NCBI RefSeq assembly: GCF_900221005.1 | Contig: NZ_OBQI01000003.1 | Span: 62,001-126,000, forward strand | Length of the DNA: 64,000 nt | Direction of reading: 5' to 3' | From: Blastococcus aggregatus | Lineage (GTDB): Bacteria > Actinomycetota > Actinomycetes > Mycobacteriales > Geodermatophilaceae | Shown here: piece after piece, positions 19,202 through 26,507 of the stretch | Position numbering within the stretch: the first letter of the stretch is position 1 | Layout of the letters: each line of letters starts with the position of its first letter | Translations under genes and position numbers: made by a program | The notes under the pieces: model-generated | Database searches by the model: none | What the model was told of the DNA's origin: nothing | What the model saw: only the letters and a program-made list of their open reading frames with translations

Positions 19202-19972
19202 GTGCCCTCCGCGCGGTTCGCATTCCTCGACGCGCCGACACCCCTCGCCATGGCCCACCGCGGCGGTGCCATCGAGCACCTCGAGAACACGCTGCCGGCC
19301 TTCCAGGCCTGCGTGGACCTCGGTTACCGGTACCTCGAGACCGACGTCCAGATCACCGCCGACGGCACCCTCGTGGCCTTCCACGACGCCACGCTGGAGC
19401 GGGTGACCGACCGCACCGGCCGGGTGGACGCGCTGCACTGGTCCGAGTTGTCCGAGGCCCGGATCGGGGGGCGCGAGCCGATCATGCGGCTCGAGGACCT
19501 CCTCGGCGCCTGGCCGGACGTGAGGTTCAACCTCGACATCAAGGCGGCCGGCGTCCTCGCGCCGCTCGTGCGGCTGGTGCACCGGATGGGAGTCGCGGAC
19601 CGGATCTGCCTCGGTTCCTTCTCCGACGCCCGGATCGCCGCGGCCCGCCGGCTCTTCGGCCCGGCCGTCTGCACCTCGCTGGGCCCCCGCGGGGTGGCGG
19701 CCCTGCGGCTGTCCTCCTACTCACCCCGGGCCGCAGGGCTCGTGCGCATCCAGGCGGGCTGCGCGCAGGTGCCGCTCCAGCTGGGCGGGCGGGCGCTGGT
19801 CGACGAGCGCTTCCTGGCCGCCGCGCACGCCCGGGGTCTGCAGGTGCACGTCTGGACCGTGGACGACCCCGACGAGGCGCGGGCGATGCTCGACCTCGGT
19901 GTGGACGGCATCATGACCGACCGCCCGGCCATGCTCCGCGAGGTGCTCGAGGAGCGCGGCCAGTGGGCGTGA
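19202..19972 (+). CDS. Glycerophosphodiester phosphodiesterase
   Basis: 256 residues, a TIM-barrel GDPD enzyme that hydrolyses glycerophosphodiesters to sn-glycerol-3-phosphate and an alcohol. It has the family motif MAHRGG with H19, ENTLPAF and ETDVQ (metal-binding Glu and Asp), the second histidine in LVAFHDATLERVTDRTG, RFNLDIKA, and the C-terminal VHVWTVDDPDEARAMLDLGVDGIMTDRP. There is no signal peptide, so it acts in the cytoplasm. Start fixed by the -10 box. It probably shares a transcript with the thymidine kinase gene 34 nt downstream. Confidence 0.92.
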   Translation: MPSARFAFLDAPTPLAMAHRGGAIEHLENTLPAFQACVDLGYRYLETDVQITADGTLVAFHDATLERVTDRTGRVDALHWSELSEARIGGREPIMRLEDLLGAWPDVRFNLDIKAAGVLAPLVRLVHRMGVADRICLGSFSDARIAAARRLFGPAVCTSLGPRGVAALRLSSYSPRAAGLVRIQAGCAQVPLQLGGRALVDERFLAAAHARGLQVHVWTVDDPDEARAMLDLGVDGIMTDRPAMLREVLEERGQWA

Positions 19973-20006
19973 TCGCACCGACCGGGGCGGCCCCCTCGGA
20001 GCCGGC

Positions 20007-20747
20007 GTGAGCGCGGTCGACTCCTCGTTCGTCGACGAGCTGCCCGAGCCGTCCGCCGTCCCGGCGTCCGGTGACCGCCGGCGGCACCCCGCCCCCGCGC
20101 ACCTGCGCTTCTTCCACGGCCCCATGGACTGCGGGAAGTCCACCCTCGCCCTGCAGGTCGACCACAACCAGAGCCGGCAGGGGCGGCACGGGCTGCTGGT
20201 CACCCAGGGCGACCGGTCGGCGGCGCCGCAGATCAGCTCGCGCGTGGGCCTGTGCCGGCCGGCGATCGAGATCGACGCGGGCACCGATCTGCGCCTGCTG
20301 GTGCGCGACCGCTGGGCCTCCGGCGACCGCGTCGACTACCTCATCGTCGACGAGGCGCAGTTCCTGACCGACGGGCAGGTCGACCAGCTGGCCGAGCTCG
20401 TCGACCAGTTCCACGTCGACGTCTACGCGTTCGGCCTGACCACCGACTTCCGGACCCGGCTCTTCCCGGGCACCCAGCGCCTCCTGGAGGTCGCGGACGA
20501 CGTCCAGCGGGTGCAGGTCGAGGTGCTGTGCTGGTGCGGGCTCCCGGGGCTGCTCAACGCCCGCGTCGTCGACGGGGTCATGGTGCGGGCCGGCGAGACC
20601 GTCGCCGACACCGCGCCGGCCGAGCTGCCCGGCGGAGAGCCCGGCTCCTCCCCCGCGGTGCGCTACCAGGTGCTCTGCCGCCGGCACCACGTGCGCGGCC
20701 AGCTGGGGCCCACGGCGGCCGGTCCGGGGCAGCTCGCGCTCCCCTGA
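20007..20747 (+). CDS. tdk: Thymidine kinase, type II
   Basis: 246 residues. P-loop GPMDCGKST at residues 38-46; YLIVDEAQFL is the Walker B/lasso region; VYAFGLTTDFRTRLFPG is the base-recognition loop. The zinc site is formed by VLCWCG and the late CRRHH. It converts deoxythymidine to dTMP in nucleotide salvage. An N-terminal extension of about 30 residues before LRFFHGPMDCG is unusual for the family and likely disordered. GTG 20007 has CGGAG 5 nt upstream. Confidence 0.88.
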   Translation: MSAVDSSFVDELPEPSAVPASGDRRRHPAPAHLRFFHGPMDCGKSTLALQVDHNQSRQGRHGLLVTQGDRSAAPQISSRVGLCRPAIEIDAGTDLRLLVRDRWASGDRVDYLIVDEAQFLTDGQVDQLAELVDQFHVDVYAFGLTTDFRTRLFPGTQRLLEVADDVQRVQVEVLCWCGLPGLLNARVVDGVMVRAGETVADTAPAELPGGEPGSSPAVRYQVLCRRHHVRGQLGPTAAGPGQLALP

Positions 20748-20823
20748 CCCGGGAACCTCACCCCTCCGAGGGGCCGAGGGGGCGCGGACCCCACCCCATG
20801 CGATGATGGGAAGCCATTTGGGC

Positions 20824-20849
20824 GGAATCTCTTCGCCGAATCTGTCGTT
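20824..20849 (+). promoter_or_regulatory. SigR-type promoter of rbpA (GGAAT-N18-GTT)
   Basis: GGAAT at 20824-20828 and GTT at 20847-20849 are separated by exactly 18 nt, a full match to the consensus for the disulfide-stress sigma factor SigR of Streptomyces, whose regulon includes rbpA. A transcript starting near 20856 would carry about 80 nt of leader, including a small hairpin CGTGGG-TATGG-CCCACG (20871-20887). Confidence 0.7.
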
Positions 20850-20936
20850 CTTCCCTGTGACTCCTCGGTTCGTGGGTATGGCCCACGGACCGGAGTCGAG
20901 TCCCGACCGACACCACGTACGAGAGGACGGTGTGCA

Positions 20937-21281
20937 ATGGGCGAACGTTCCCTGCGCGGCAGCCGACTGGGCAGCGTCAGCTACGAGACCGAACGGAACA
21001 CCGCGCCCATCGATCGGCAGTACGCCGAGTACCGGTGCCCCTCGGGTCACCTGTTCACGGTGCCCTTCGCCGATGACGCCGAGCTTCCGGACACGTGGGA
21101 GTGCAAGTTCGACGGTGCCGCGGCCAAGCTGGTCGGCGGTGCCGAGCCGGCCCCCAAGAAGGTCAAGCCGCCGCGCACCCACTGGGACATGCTGCTCGAG
21201 CGCCGCTCCGTCGAGGACCTCGAAGAGGTGCTCGCCGAGCGCCTCGAGGTGCTCCGCGGCCGGCGTACCCGCGCTAGCTGA
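20937..21281 (+). CDS. rbpA: RNA polymerase-binding protein RbpA
   Basis: 114 residues, the normal length. RbpA binds the principal sigma factor and core RNA polymerase and stabilises open complexes. Visible parts: the N-terminal tail (MGERSLRGSRLGSVSYETER), the core domain with YRCPSGHLFTVPFA and TWECKFDG (Cys-rich in orthologues), the basic linker KKVKPPRTHWDMLLERRS, and the sigma-interacting helix VEDLEEVLAERLEVLRGRR. ATG 20937 follows an AGAGGA site. Upstream lies a perfect SigR-type promoter. Downstream is a strong terminator shared with the convergent fxsA-lnt operon. Confidence 0.96.
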   Translation: MGERSLRGSRLGSVSYETERNTAPIDRQYAEYRCPSGHLFTVPFADDAELPDTWECKFDGAAAKLVGGAEPAPKKVKPPRTHWDMLLERRSVEDLEEVLAERLEVLRGRRTRAS

Positions 21282-21301
21282 TCCCAGCACGCTGCACGGT
21301 T

Positions 21302-21340
21302 CGGCCCCGGTGGATTCCCACCGGGGCCGTTCTGCGTTCC
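21302..21340. terminator. Bidirectional terminator after rbpA
   Basis: A perfect 12-bp stem (CGGCCCCGGTGG at 21302-21313, CCACCGGGGCCG at 21318-21329) with an ATTC loop, followed by TTCTGCGTT on the plus strand. It lies between the convergent rbpA and fxsA genes and probably ends both transcripts. Confidence 0.8.
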
Positions 21341-21362
21341 GGGGGCGTCCCGGGTGCGGGGC

Positions 21363-21890
21363 TCAGCCCGCCGGGCGCCCGTCGGGGCCGCGGAGCACCT
21401 CGCCCTCGATGACCATGGGCGGCGTCCGGACGTCGTCCCGACGGGGCATCTCGGCCGTCCGGACGCTGTCCACCCGCACCGGCGGCCGCAGGCCGACCGG
21501 CAACCGGGAGGCGATCAACCGGCCGAGCGCGGTGCGGACCAGCGACCGGGTGCCCGGGAGCAGGCACAGCAGCCCCAGCACGTCGCCGATGAAGCCCGGC
21601 AGCACCATCAGCAGCCCGCCGACGGCGACGAGCCCGGCGTCGCCCAGCTCGCGGCCGGCCGACGCCCGGCCGGTGCGGGCGCTCGCGCGCAGCTCGGTCA
21701 GCGCCTTGGTTCCCTGGCGGGCCAGCAGCGCCCAGCCGAGCGCGCTGGTGGCGATCGCGGCGAGCACCGTCGCGCCCACGCCGATCCACTGCGCGACGAG
21801 GACGAACACGATCACCTCGGCCAGCGCGAGGAGCCCAGCAGCCATGCGTAGTCGTCGTCCCACGCTCGTTCCAACGCTCGGGGCGGTCAT
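21363..21890 (-). CDS. fxsA: FxsA family membrane protein
   Basis: 175 residues. The conserved part (residues 15-115) contains two to three membrane helices (LLALAEVIVFVLVAQWIGVG; VLAAIATSALGWALLARQG) and the FxsA signature region GLVAVGGLLMVLPGFIGDVLG. A hydrophilic C-terminal tail of about 55 residues follows. In E. coli FxsA overproduction suppresses F-exclusion of phage T7; the normal role is unclear. It overlaps the lnt stop by ATGA (21887-21890), so it is translated with the lipoprotein acyltransferase, suggesting an envelope role. Confidence 0.85.
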   Translation of the reverse strand: MTAPSVGTSVGRRLRMAAGLLALAEVIVFVLVAQWIGVGATVLAAIATSALGWALLARQGTKALTELRASARTGRASAGRELGDAGLVAVGGLLMVLPGFIGDVLGLLCLLPGTRSLVRTALGRLIASRLPVGLRPPVRVDSVRTAEMPRRDDVRTPPMVIEGEVLRGPDGRPAG

Positions 21891-23494
21891 CGTGCTCCCG
21901 CCGGCGGGCGCGACTTCGCCCTCACCCGCAGCGCCGCCCCCAGGGCGAGGAGCCCGAGGGCGGTGAGCGCCCACTCGGGTGCGGCCCCGAGCCGGCTCGC
22001 CACGCTGCGGGAGTCGCGCTGGGCGATCTCCTCGACGAACACGTCGGGGGTGAACAGCTCGGAGGACCGGACGACGGTGCCGTCGGGCGCCACGATCGCG
22101 GAGATGCCGCTGGTCGCGGCCACGGCGACGCTGCGGCCGTGCTCGACCGCCCGCAGCCGGCTCATGGCCAGCTGCTGGGCGCTCTCGGCGGTGCGGCCGA
22201 AGGTCGCGTTGTTGGTCTGGACGACGAGCATGCCGGCGTCGGCGACGTCGGCCACCAGCCCGTCGTAGACCACCTCGAAGCAGATGAGGTCGCCGACGGT
22301 GGCCCCGCCGATGTCGAGGAGTCCCGGTTCGTCCCCGGCGTACTGGTCGGTGACGCGGTCGACGTCGGAGCTGAAGAGCCGGAAGAAGCCACGGGCGGGC
22401 ACGTACTCGCCGAGCGGGACCGGATGCCGCTTGACGTAGGTGTCCCCCGGCCCGGCCTCGGGATCCCAGACGATGGCGGTGTTGCTGATGAAGCGGCCCG
22501 GGCCCTGGACGATGGCGCCGACCAGGATCGGGGCGTCGATCGCACGCGCGGCGCGGTCGATCTGCGTGCGGGCGTCGTCGTTCAGGTAGGGGTCGATGTC
22601 GGAGCTGTTCTCCGGCCAGAGCACGAGATCCGGCTGCGGCTGCTCCCCCGCCCGGACGGCGTCGGCCAGCTCCAGCGTGCGCTGCACGTGGTTGTCCAGC
22701 ACCGCCCGGCGCTGGGCGTTGAAGTCCAGGCCGGCGCGCGGCACGTTGCCCTGGATCACGGCGACCGTCGACGTCGGGCCGCCGTCGGTGAGCGAGGCCC
22801 CGGGCAGCGGCAGCCAGGCCGCGGCCCCGACGAGCGGGATCGCGACGAGCGCGCCCAGCGGGCGGAGGACGGCTCCGCGCCGGTCCGGCCCGGGCGCGCG
22901 CCGGACGCGGTGCAGGGCCAGCACCGTCGCGGCCAGCAGCGTGCCGATCAGGGCGACGGCGAAGCTGACCAGGGGCACACCCCCGTAGGCTGCGAGCGAG
23001 AGCAGCGGGCCCTCGGTCTGGCTGAAGCCCAACCGCCCCCAGGGGAAGCCGCCGAGGATGAGGCGCCCGCGCAGCGCCTCGTCGGCGACCCAGAGCGCGG
23101 CGGCCCACAGCGGCCACCACCGCAGCCGCGAGGTCAGGGCGGTCGCGGCGCCGAGGAGGGCCAGGTGCAGCGCCTCGAACACCGCGAGCGCGAGCCAGGG
23201 GAAGGCGCCGACGTAGATGCCCGTCCACGACAGCAGGGGGGCGAAGAAGGCGAGACCGAGGACCAGGCCCAGCCAGAGGCCGCCGCGGGCGCTCCGGCCG
23301 TGCACCGCGAGGGCCAGGCAGGCCGGGCCGAGGACAGCGAGCGGGACCAGGCCGGCTCCGGGGTAGGCCAGGCCCATGGCCAGTCCCCCGAGGACGGCGA
23401 GCAGCGTCCGCCAGGGCAGGCGGCGGGTACGGGTGGCCGGTGTCCGCCGGGGCTCGGGCGTGCGGCGGAGCAGCGTGCCAGGTGCTGCGGCCAC
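21887..23494 (-). CDS. lnt: Apolipoprotein N-acyltransferase
   Basis: 535 residues. Lnt adds the third acyl chain to the N-terminal cysteine of lipoproteins on the outer face of the membrane. About six N-terminal membrane helices (residues 25-225) precede a nitrilase-like domain. The catalytic triad is visible: E295 in WPENSSD, K355 in YVKRHPVPLGEYVP and C405 in GDLICFEVV, matching the E. coli spacing. A last helix lies near residue 510. I chose GTG 23494 because GGGAGGG lies 6 nt upstream. Longer frames reach 23920 but are Arg/Pro-rich. First gene of the lnt-fxsA operon. Confidence 0.92.
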   Translation of the reverse strand: MAAAPGTLLRRTPEPRRTPATRTRRLPWRTLLAVLGGLAMGLAYPGAGLVPLAVLGPACLALAVHGRSARGGLWLGLVLGLAFFAPLLSWTGIYVGAFPWLALAVFEALHLALLGAATALTSRLRWWPLWAAALWVADEALRGRLILGGFPWGRLGFSQTEGPLLSLAAYGGVPLVSFAVALIGTLLAATVLALHRVRRAPGPDRRGAVLRPLGALVAIPLVGAAAWLPLPGASLTDGGPTSTVAVIQGNVPRAGLDFNAQRRAVLDNHVQRTLELADAVRAGEQPQPDLVLWPENSSDIDPYLNDDARTQIDRAARAIDAPILVGAIVQGPGRFISNTAIVWDPEAGPGDTYVKRHPVPLGEYVPARGFFRLFSSDVDRVTDQYAGDEPGLLDIGGATVGDLICFEVVYDGLVADVADAGMLVVQTNNATFGRTAESAQQLAMSRLRAVEHGRSVAVAATSGISAIVAPDGTVVRSSELFTPDVFVEEIAQRDSRSVASRLGAAPEWALTALGLLALGAALRVRAKSRPPAGAR

Positions 23495-24098
23495 GCGTGC
23501 CCTCCCGGGGACGGTCGTCCGGCGTCGACAGGGGCGGGCCCCAGGAGCCGGGTGCTGCCCCGAGCCGGTCGGACGGGGGTCGGGACCGCCGCCTCGTCGC
23601 TGCGGCCCTGACCCAGCATCCCATTCCCCGCTCCCCCGGGGGCCGGCGACGTCGCACGGACCCCCGGGCGGGCCGGAGATGCTCCACCCACTGGGTGCGC
23701 CGACGGTTTCCCTCCTCGGTACCGCGCCTTCGGGCCGGCCGGCCGGGCGCTGGCTGCGCACGGCTCGACCGTTGTCTGATGACGCGGTCCTCGCAAGGCT
23801 CCGCCGGTGGCGCCGGCCGACTCCCCCGGTCTCACGCCGGCTCTCGCAGCCCGGAGGCGGGGCGGCCCGGGAGCCGTCCGCGCCGGCCGGAGGGCCCGCA
23901 CGCTCGATCCGGGGAGACACGGCACGGTGCTCCCGGTGTGGAACTGCAGGGACTGTAAGGACACTCCGCGGCCGATCAGGTACCTACGGTGACCGTGAGA
24001 GGCACCGTGACCTGATCGTTACGCAATCGCTGGAGGTGGCGGTGGGCCCGTCGGCCGGCGCGGCGGGGGGCGGAGTGTCGGCTCCCCCGGGCGTCGGG
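23495..24098. other. Gene-free stretch upstream of lnt
   Basis: About 600 nt without a credible gene, between divergent lnt (minus) and a GNAT gene (plus). Open frames here are Arg/Pro/Gly-rich shadows without ribosome binding sites. It must hold the lnt promoter, which I could not place, and it contains the long hairpin at 23974-24017. Confidence 0.5.
23974..24017. repeat. 44-nt imperfect hairpin
   Basis: Outer arms GATCAGGT (23974-23981) and ACCTGATC (24010-24017) are perfect complements. Inner arms ACGGT (23986-23990) and ACCGT (24004-24008) continue the stem after a bulge. The loop is 13 nt. There is no T-tract. It is too far (95 nt) from the GNAT start to be a simple operator for it. 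Confidence 0.5.
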
Positions 24099-24104
24099 TA
24101 GCCA
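24099..24104 (+). promoter_or_regulatory. -10-like TAGCCA, leaderless position
   Basis: TAGCCA ends 7 nt before ATG 24112. It differs from the window's TANNNT pattern only in the last base, so it is weaker evidence than the others. Confidence 0.35.
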
Positions 24105-24111
24105 CGAGGGC

Positions 24112-24540
24112 ATGAGCGGAGAGGCGGCGCGCACGGGGGGCCCCGACCGTCCCCCGGCGGAGCTGGTCCGGAGCTGGGCCGCGATCGCCGCGACCGACGA
24201 CCGGTACGGCTGCTGGGCGGTCGAACCCGGGGACGGCGGCCCGCCGGCCGGAACGCTGCTGCTCAAGCCGCTGCCTCACGGTGTAGGTGAGGTCGAGGTC
24301 GGGTGGCACCTGCACCCGGACTCGTGGGGCCGCGGATACGCGACCGAGGCGGCGGTGGCGATCATCGAGCGCGCGTTCGCAGCCGGCGTCCCCGAGGTCT
24401 ACGCCGTCGTCCGACCGGGCAACGAGCCGTCCCTGGCGGTCTGCCGCCGGCTGGGCATGCAGCCGCTGGGCCGCATGACGCGGTGGTACGACGTCGAGCT
24501 GGAGGCCTTCCGGCTGATGGCTCCGGTCGTCGTCGAGTAG
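24112..24540 (+). CDS. GNAT acetyltransferase, short (RimJ/RimL-like)
   Basis: 142 residues. The central part is GNAT: WAVEPGDGGPPAGTLLLKPL (strands), EVEVGWHLHPDSWGRGYATE (acetyl-CoA loop W-G-R-G-Y-A), AAVAIIERAFAAGVPEVYAV and NEPSLAVCRRLGMQPLG. RimJ/RimL-type proteins usually have 25-35 more residues at the N-terminus (strand 1 and helix 1). In this frame a stop lies at 24012-24014 and no good upstream start exists, so the gene is either naturally short or N-terminally truncated. Acceptor unknown. Confidence 0.75.
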   Translation: MSGEAARTGGPDRPPAELVRSWAAIAATDDRYGCWAVEPGDGGPPAGTLLLKPLPHGVGEVEVGWHLHPDSWGRGYATEAAVAIIERAFAAGVPEVYAVVRPGNEPSLAVCRRLGMQPLGRMTRWYDVELEAFRLMAPVVVE

Positions 24541-24552
24541 TAGTGCCCCGGC

Positions 24553-25413
24553 TCAGCGGCGGCGGAGCAGCCCGGTGACGCGCTGGAGCAGCGACTTCTT
24601 CGGCGCCTTCGGCCCGTGGCCCGCGGCCCGCGCGGAGTCCGCGATCGCGGCCTCCTCCGGGGTCGGCGCGGTGCCATCCATGTGCACGGGCAGCCACCAG
24701 CGGTCGTCCGGCCCGGCGGGCTGGTCCGGGTAGGCCGCCTGCGCCTCCTCGAGGAGCGCCTCCATCGCCGCCCGGGTCCGCCGCAGCAGCGGCTGCACCT
24801 TCTCCCCCGGCTCGGGGACGATCGGCTCCCCGAGGAAGACCATGACCGGGACGCCGCGGCGCAGCTGGACCTTGTGGCCCTTGGTCGCGACCCGGTGCCC
24901 GCCCCAGACCGCCGCCGGGATGATCGGGACGTTCGCGTCGATCGCCATCCGCGCGGCGCCGGCCTTGAGGTCCTTCACCGTGAAGCTGCGGCTGATGGTC
25001 GCCTCCGGGAAGACGCCGACCACCTCACCGTCCTTGAGAGCCCGGACGGCGGACTCGAACGCGGCGGCCCCGGCCTTCCGGTCGACGGGGATGTGCTTCA
25101 TCGCCCGCATGAACGGCCCGGCGAACCAGTGGCCGAACACCGCGGACTTCGCCATGAACCGCACCAGGCGGTGCTGGGAGATCGCGCCCAGGCCCAGGAA
25201 CGTGAAGTCGAAGAAGCTGACGTGGTTGCTGCAGATGATCGCGCCGCCGGTCGCGGGGACGTGCTGGCCGCCCCGGACGTCGAACCGGAAGCGGAAGAGG
25301 TGGAAGACGACCAGGCACATCCGGATCACGAACCGGTACGGCCGATCCCGGCGGTCCGGCGATGCGCCGAACAGATCTCCACGGACGACGTCGCGCCAGC
25401 TCGCGGTGTACAT
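24553..25413 (-). CDS. Lysophospholipid acyltransferase (PlsC-like)
   Basis: 286 residues. The acyltransferase motif NHxxxxD is NHVSFFD (H64, D69); motif II is KHIPVDRKAG; motif III is VVGVFPEATISR; motif IV contains IIPAAVWGG. It resembles 1-acyl-glycerol-3-phosphate acyltransferases and acts on the inner membrane face using acyl-CoA or acyl-ACP. A C-terminal Lys/Arg-rich tail (KAPKKSLLQRVTGLLRRR) may bind membranes. Substrate not certain. ATG 25413 has a leaderless -10 box 6 nt upstream. Convergent with the GNAT gene. Confidence 0.88.
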   Translation of the reverse strand: MYTASWRDVVRGDLFGASPDRRDRPYRFVIRMCLVVFHLFRFRFDVRGGQHVPATGGAIICSNHVSFFDFTFLGLGAISQHRLVRFMAKSAVFGHWFAGPFMRAMKHIPVDRKAGAAAFESAVRALKDGEVVGVFPEATISRSFTVKDLKAGAARMAIDANVPIIPAAVWGGHRVATKGHKVQLRRGVPVMVFLGEPIVPEPGEKVQPLLRRTRAAMEALLEEAQAAYPDQPAGPDDRWWLPVHMDGTAPTPEEAAIADSARAAGHGPKAPKKSLLQRVTGLLRRR

Positions 25414-25419
25414 GGGCGG

Positions 25420-25425
25420 ACCCTA
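25420..25425 (-). promoter_or_regulatory. -10 box TAGGGT of the acyltransferase gene
   Basis: On the minus strand TAGGGT (25425 to 25420) ends 6 nt before ATG 25413. Confidence 0.55.
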
Positions 25426-25587
25426 ACCAACCCGGGCACCGTCCGCCCGGGAGGTCTCCTGCCCCGGCGCCCCTCCCCGGGCGTGCGCAGGGGTGCCGCC
25501 GTTGGTGACACGCCGCCCGGAGGGTGGCGCACCGTGCAACGGCAGATGACCACAACCGACGTGTCGCCTTGTTGTTGGGGATAACGG

Positions 25588-25593
25588 TAGTGT
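25588..25593 (+). promoter_or_regulatory. -10 box TAGTGT, leaderless type
   Basis: TAGTGT ends 6 nt (TCCGGC) before ATG 25600. The preceding 20 nt (GTTGTTGGGGATAACGG) are AT-richer than the surroundings. Confidence 0.5.
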
Positions 25594-25599
25594 TCCGGC

Positions 25600-26454
25600 A
25601 TGTCGCGCGCGTGGCAGCAGCCGTTGCCGGAGATGCCCGCGCCCCCGCCCGAGCGGGCGTGGCGCGGCTGGGCCGTTCCGCCGGGCTACGAGGCGCAGTG
25701 GCGCCGGCTCGCCGACGCGGCGATGGAGCTCGGTCTGGGGCCCGACCAGCTGGCGGAGACCGGGCTGGACCCGCTGGCCGCGGCGCGGGGCTGGAAGCCG
25801 GCGACGGTGGCGCTCTACTCCAAGGTCGCCCGGTACGGCGGGCTGGCTCTCCCCCGCGCCCGGACGCCGGAGCCCGATCCGCTGGAGCTGGAGCTGCGCC
25901 CGCTCACCGAGCTGCGCGGTTCGGACCCGGAGCACGTGCGCGCGGTGGCCTGGTGCGCGCTCGCGCTGTCCTGGCCCGCCCCGGTGGGCATGTTCCGCTC
26001 GCTGCGCCGCGACCAGGTCCACTCCGGCGCCCGCCGGCTGGTCGTCCGCACCGAGGACGGCGAGTGGTCCGTCACCGGCGCGCTGACCGCCTGGCATGCC
26101 TGGGAGGAGGTCCGCGGCCGCTATCCCGCGCTGGCCGCGAGCCCCTGGGTGCTGCCGGCGCTGCGCCGCGGGCCCGGGCTCGACTCGCGGATCGGCGGGC
26201 GGTTGTCCAACCAGGCGCTGCAGGTGACGTTCGCGAAGCACGCCGGGCGCACCGGGCAGCACCTGCGGGCCACCGCTCCCCCGTCCCGCCAGGACGCCGC
26301 GGACGTGCTCGCGGCGGCGTACCGGGAGCTGTCCTACGACTCGTTCCGGCGGCTGTCGCTGGCGGCCGGCGCTCCCCCGGTCTCGGCACGCGGCGTCGTG
26401 CGGGCGGCACGGACGGTGGCCCGCGCCTCGCGCTCGCCGCGGCTCGCCGGCTGA
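25600..26454 (+). CDS. Unrecognised protein, possibly a degenerate tyrosine-recombinase fold
   Basis: 284 residues, soluble, no cysteine cluster or signal peptide. Residues about 30-85 form a helical block (YEAQWRRLADAAMELGL; GWKPATVALYSKVARYGG) resembling the N-terminal SAM-like domain of integrases. Residues about 100-160 (AVAWCALALSWPAPVGMFRS; LRRDQVHSGARRLVVRTEDG) resemble the start of the catalytic domain with its R and beta-hairpin. SYDSFRRLSLAAG near residue 250 sits where the nucleophile helix would be. The R-H-x-x-H/W-Y set is not present, so it is unlikely to be an active recombinase. It may bind DNA. The call is tentative. A stem-loop terminator follows. Confidence 0.5.
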   Translation: MSRAWQQPLPEMPAPPPERAWRGWAVPPGYEAQWRRLADAAMELGLGPDQLAETGLDPLAAARGWKPATVALYSKVARYGGLALPRARTPEPDPLELELRPLTELRGSDPEHVRAVAWCALALSWPAPVGMFRSLRRDQVHSGARRLVVRTEDGEWSVTGALTAWHAWEEVRGRYPALAASPWVLPALRRGPGLDSRIGGRLSNQALQVTFAKHAGRTGQHLRATAPPSRQDAADVLAAAYRELSYDSFRRLSLAAGAPPVSARGVVRAARTVARASRSPRLAG

Positions 26455-26457
26455 GAT

Positions 26458-26473
26458 CCGGCCCCCGGGCCGG
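26458..26473. terminator. Hairpin between convergent genes
   Basis: CCGGCCC-CC-GGGCCGG, a perfect 7-bp stem with only a 2-nt loop, directly after the stop at 26454 and before the convergent radical SAM gene end (26508). No T-tract, as is common in GC-rich actinobacteria. Confidence 0.5.
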
Positions 26474-26507
26474 TTCCGTCACGCGGCGCTCCTCCCGGCA
26501 GCTCTGC

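Noticed and set aside
25600-26454. Calling this an active integrase or prophage remnant
   Set aside because: The catalytic R-H-x-x-H/W-Y set is missing and no att repeats, tRNA or phage genes lie nearby.
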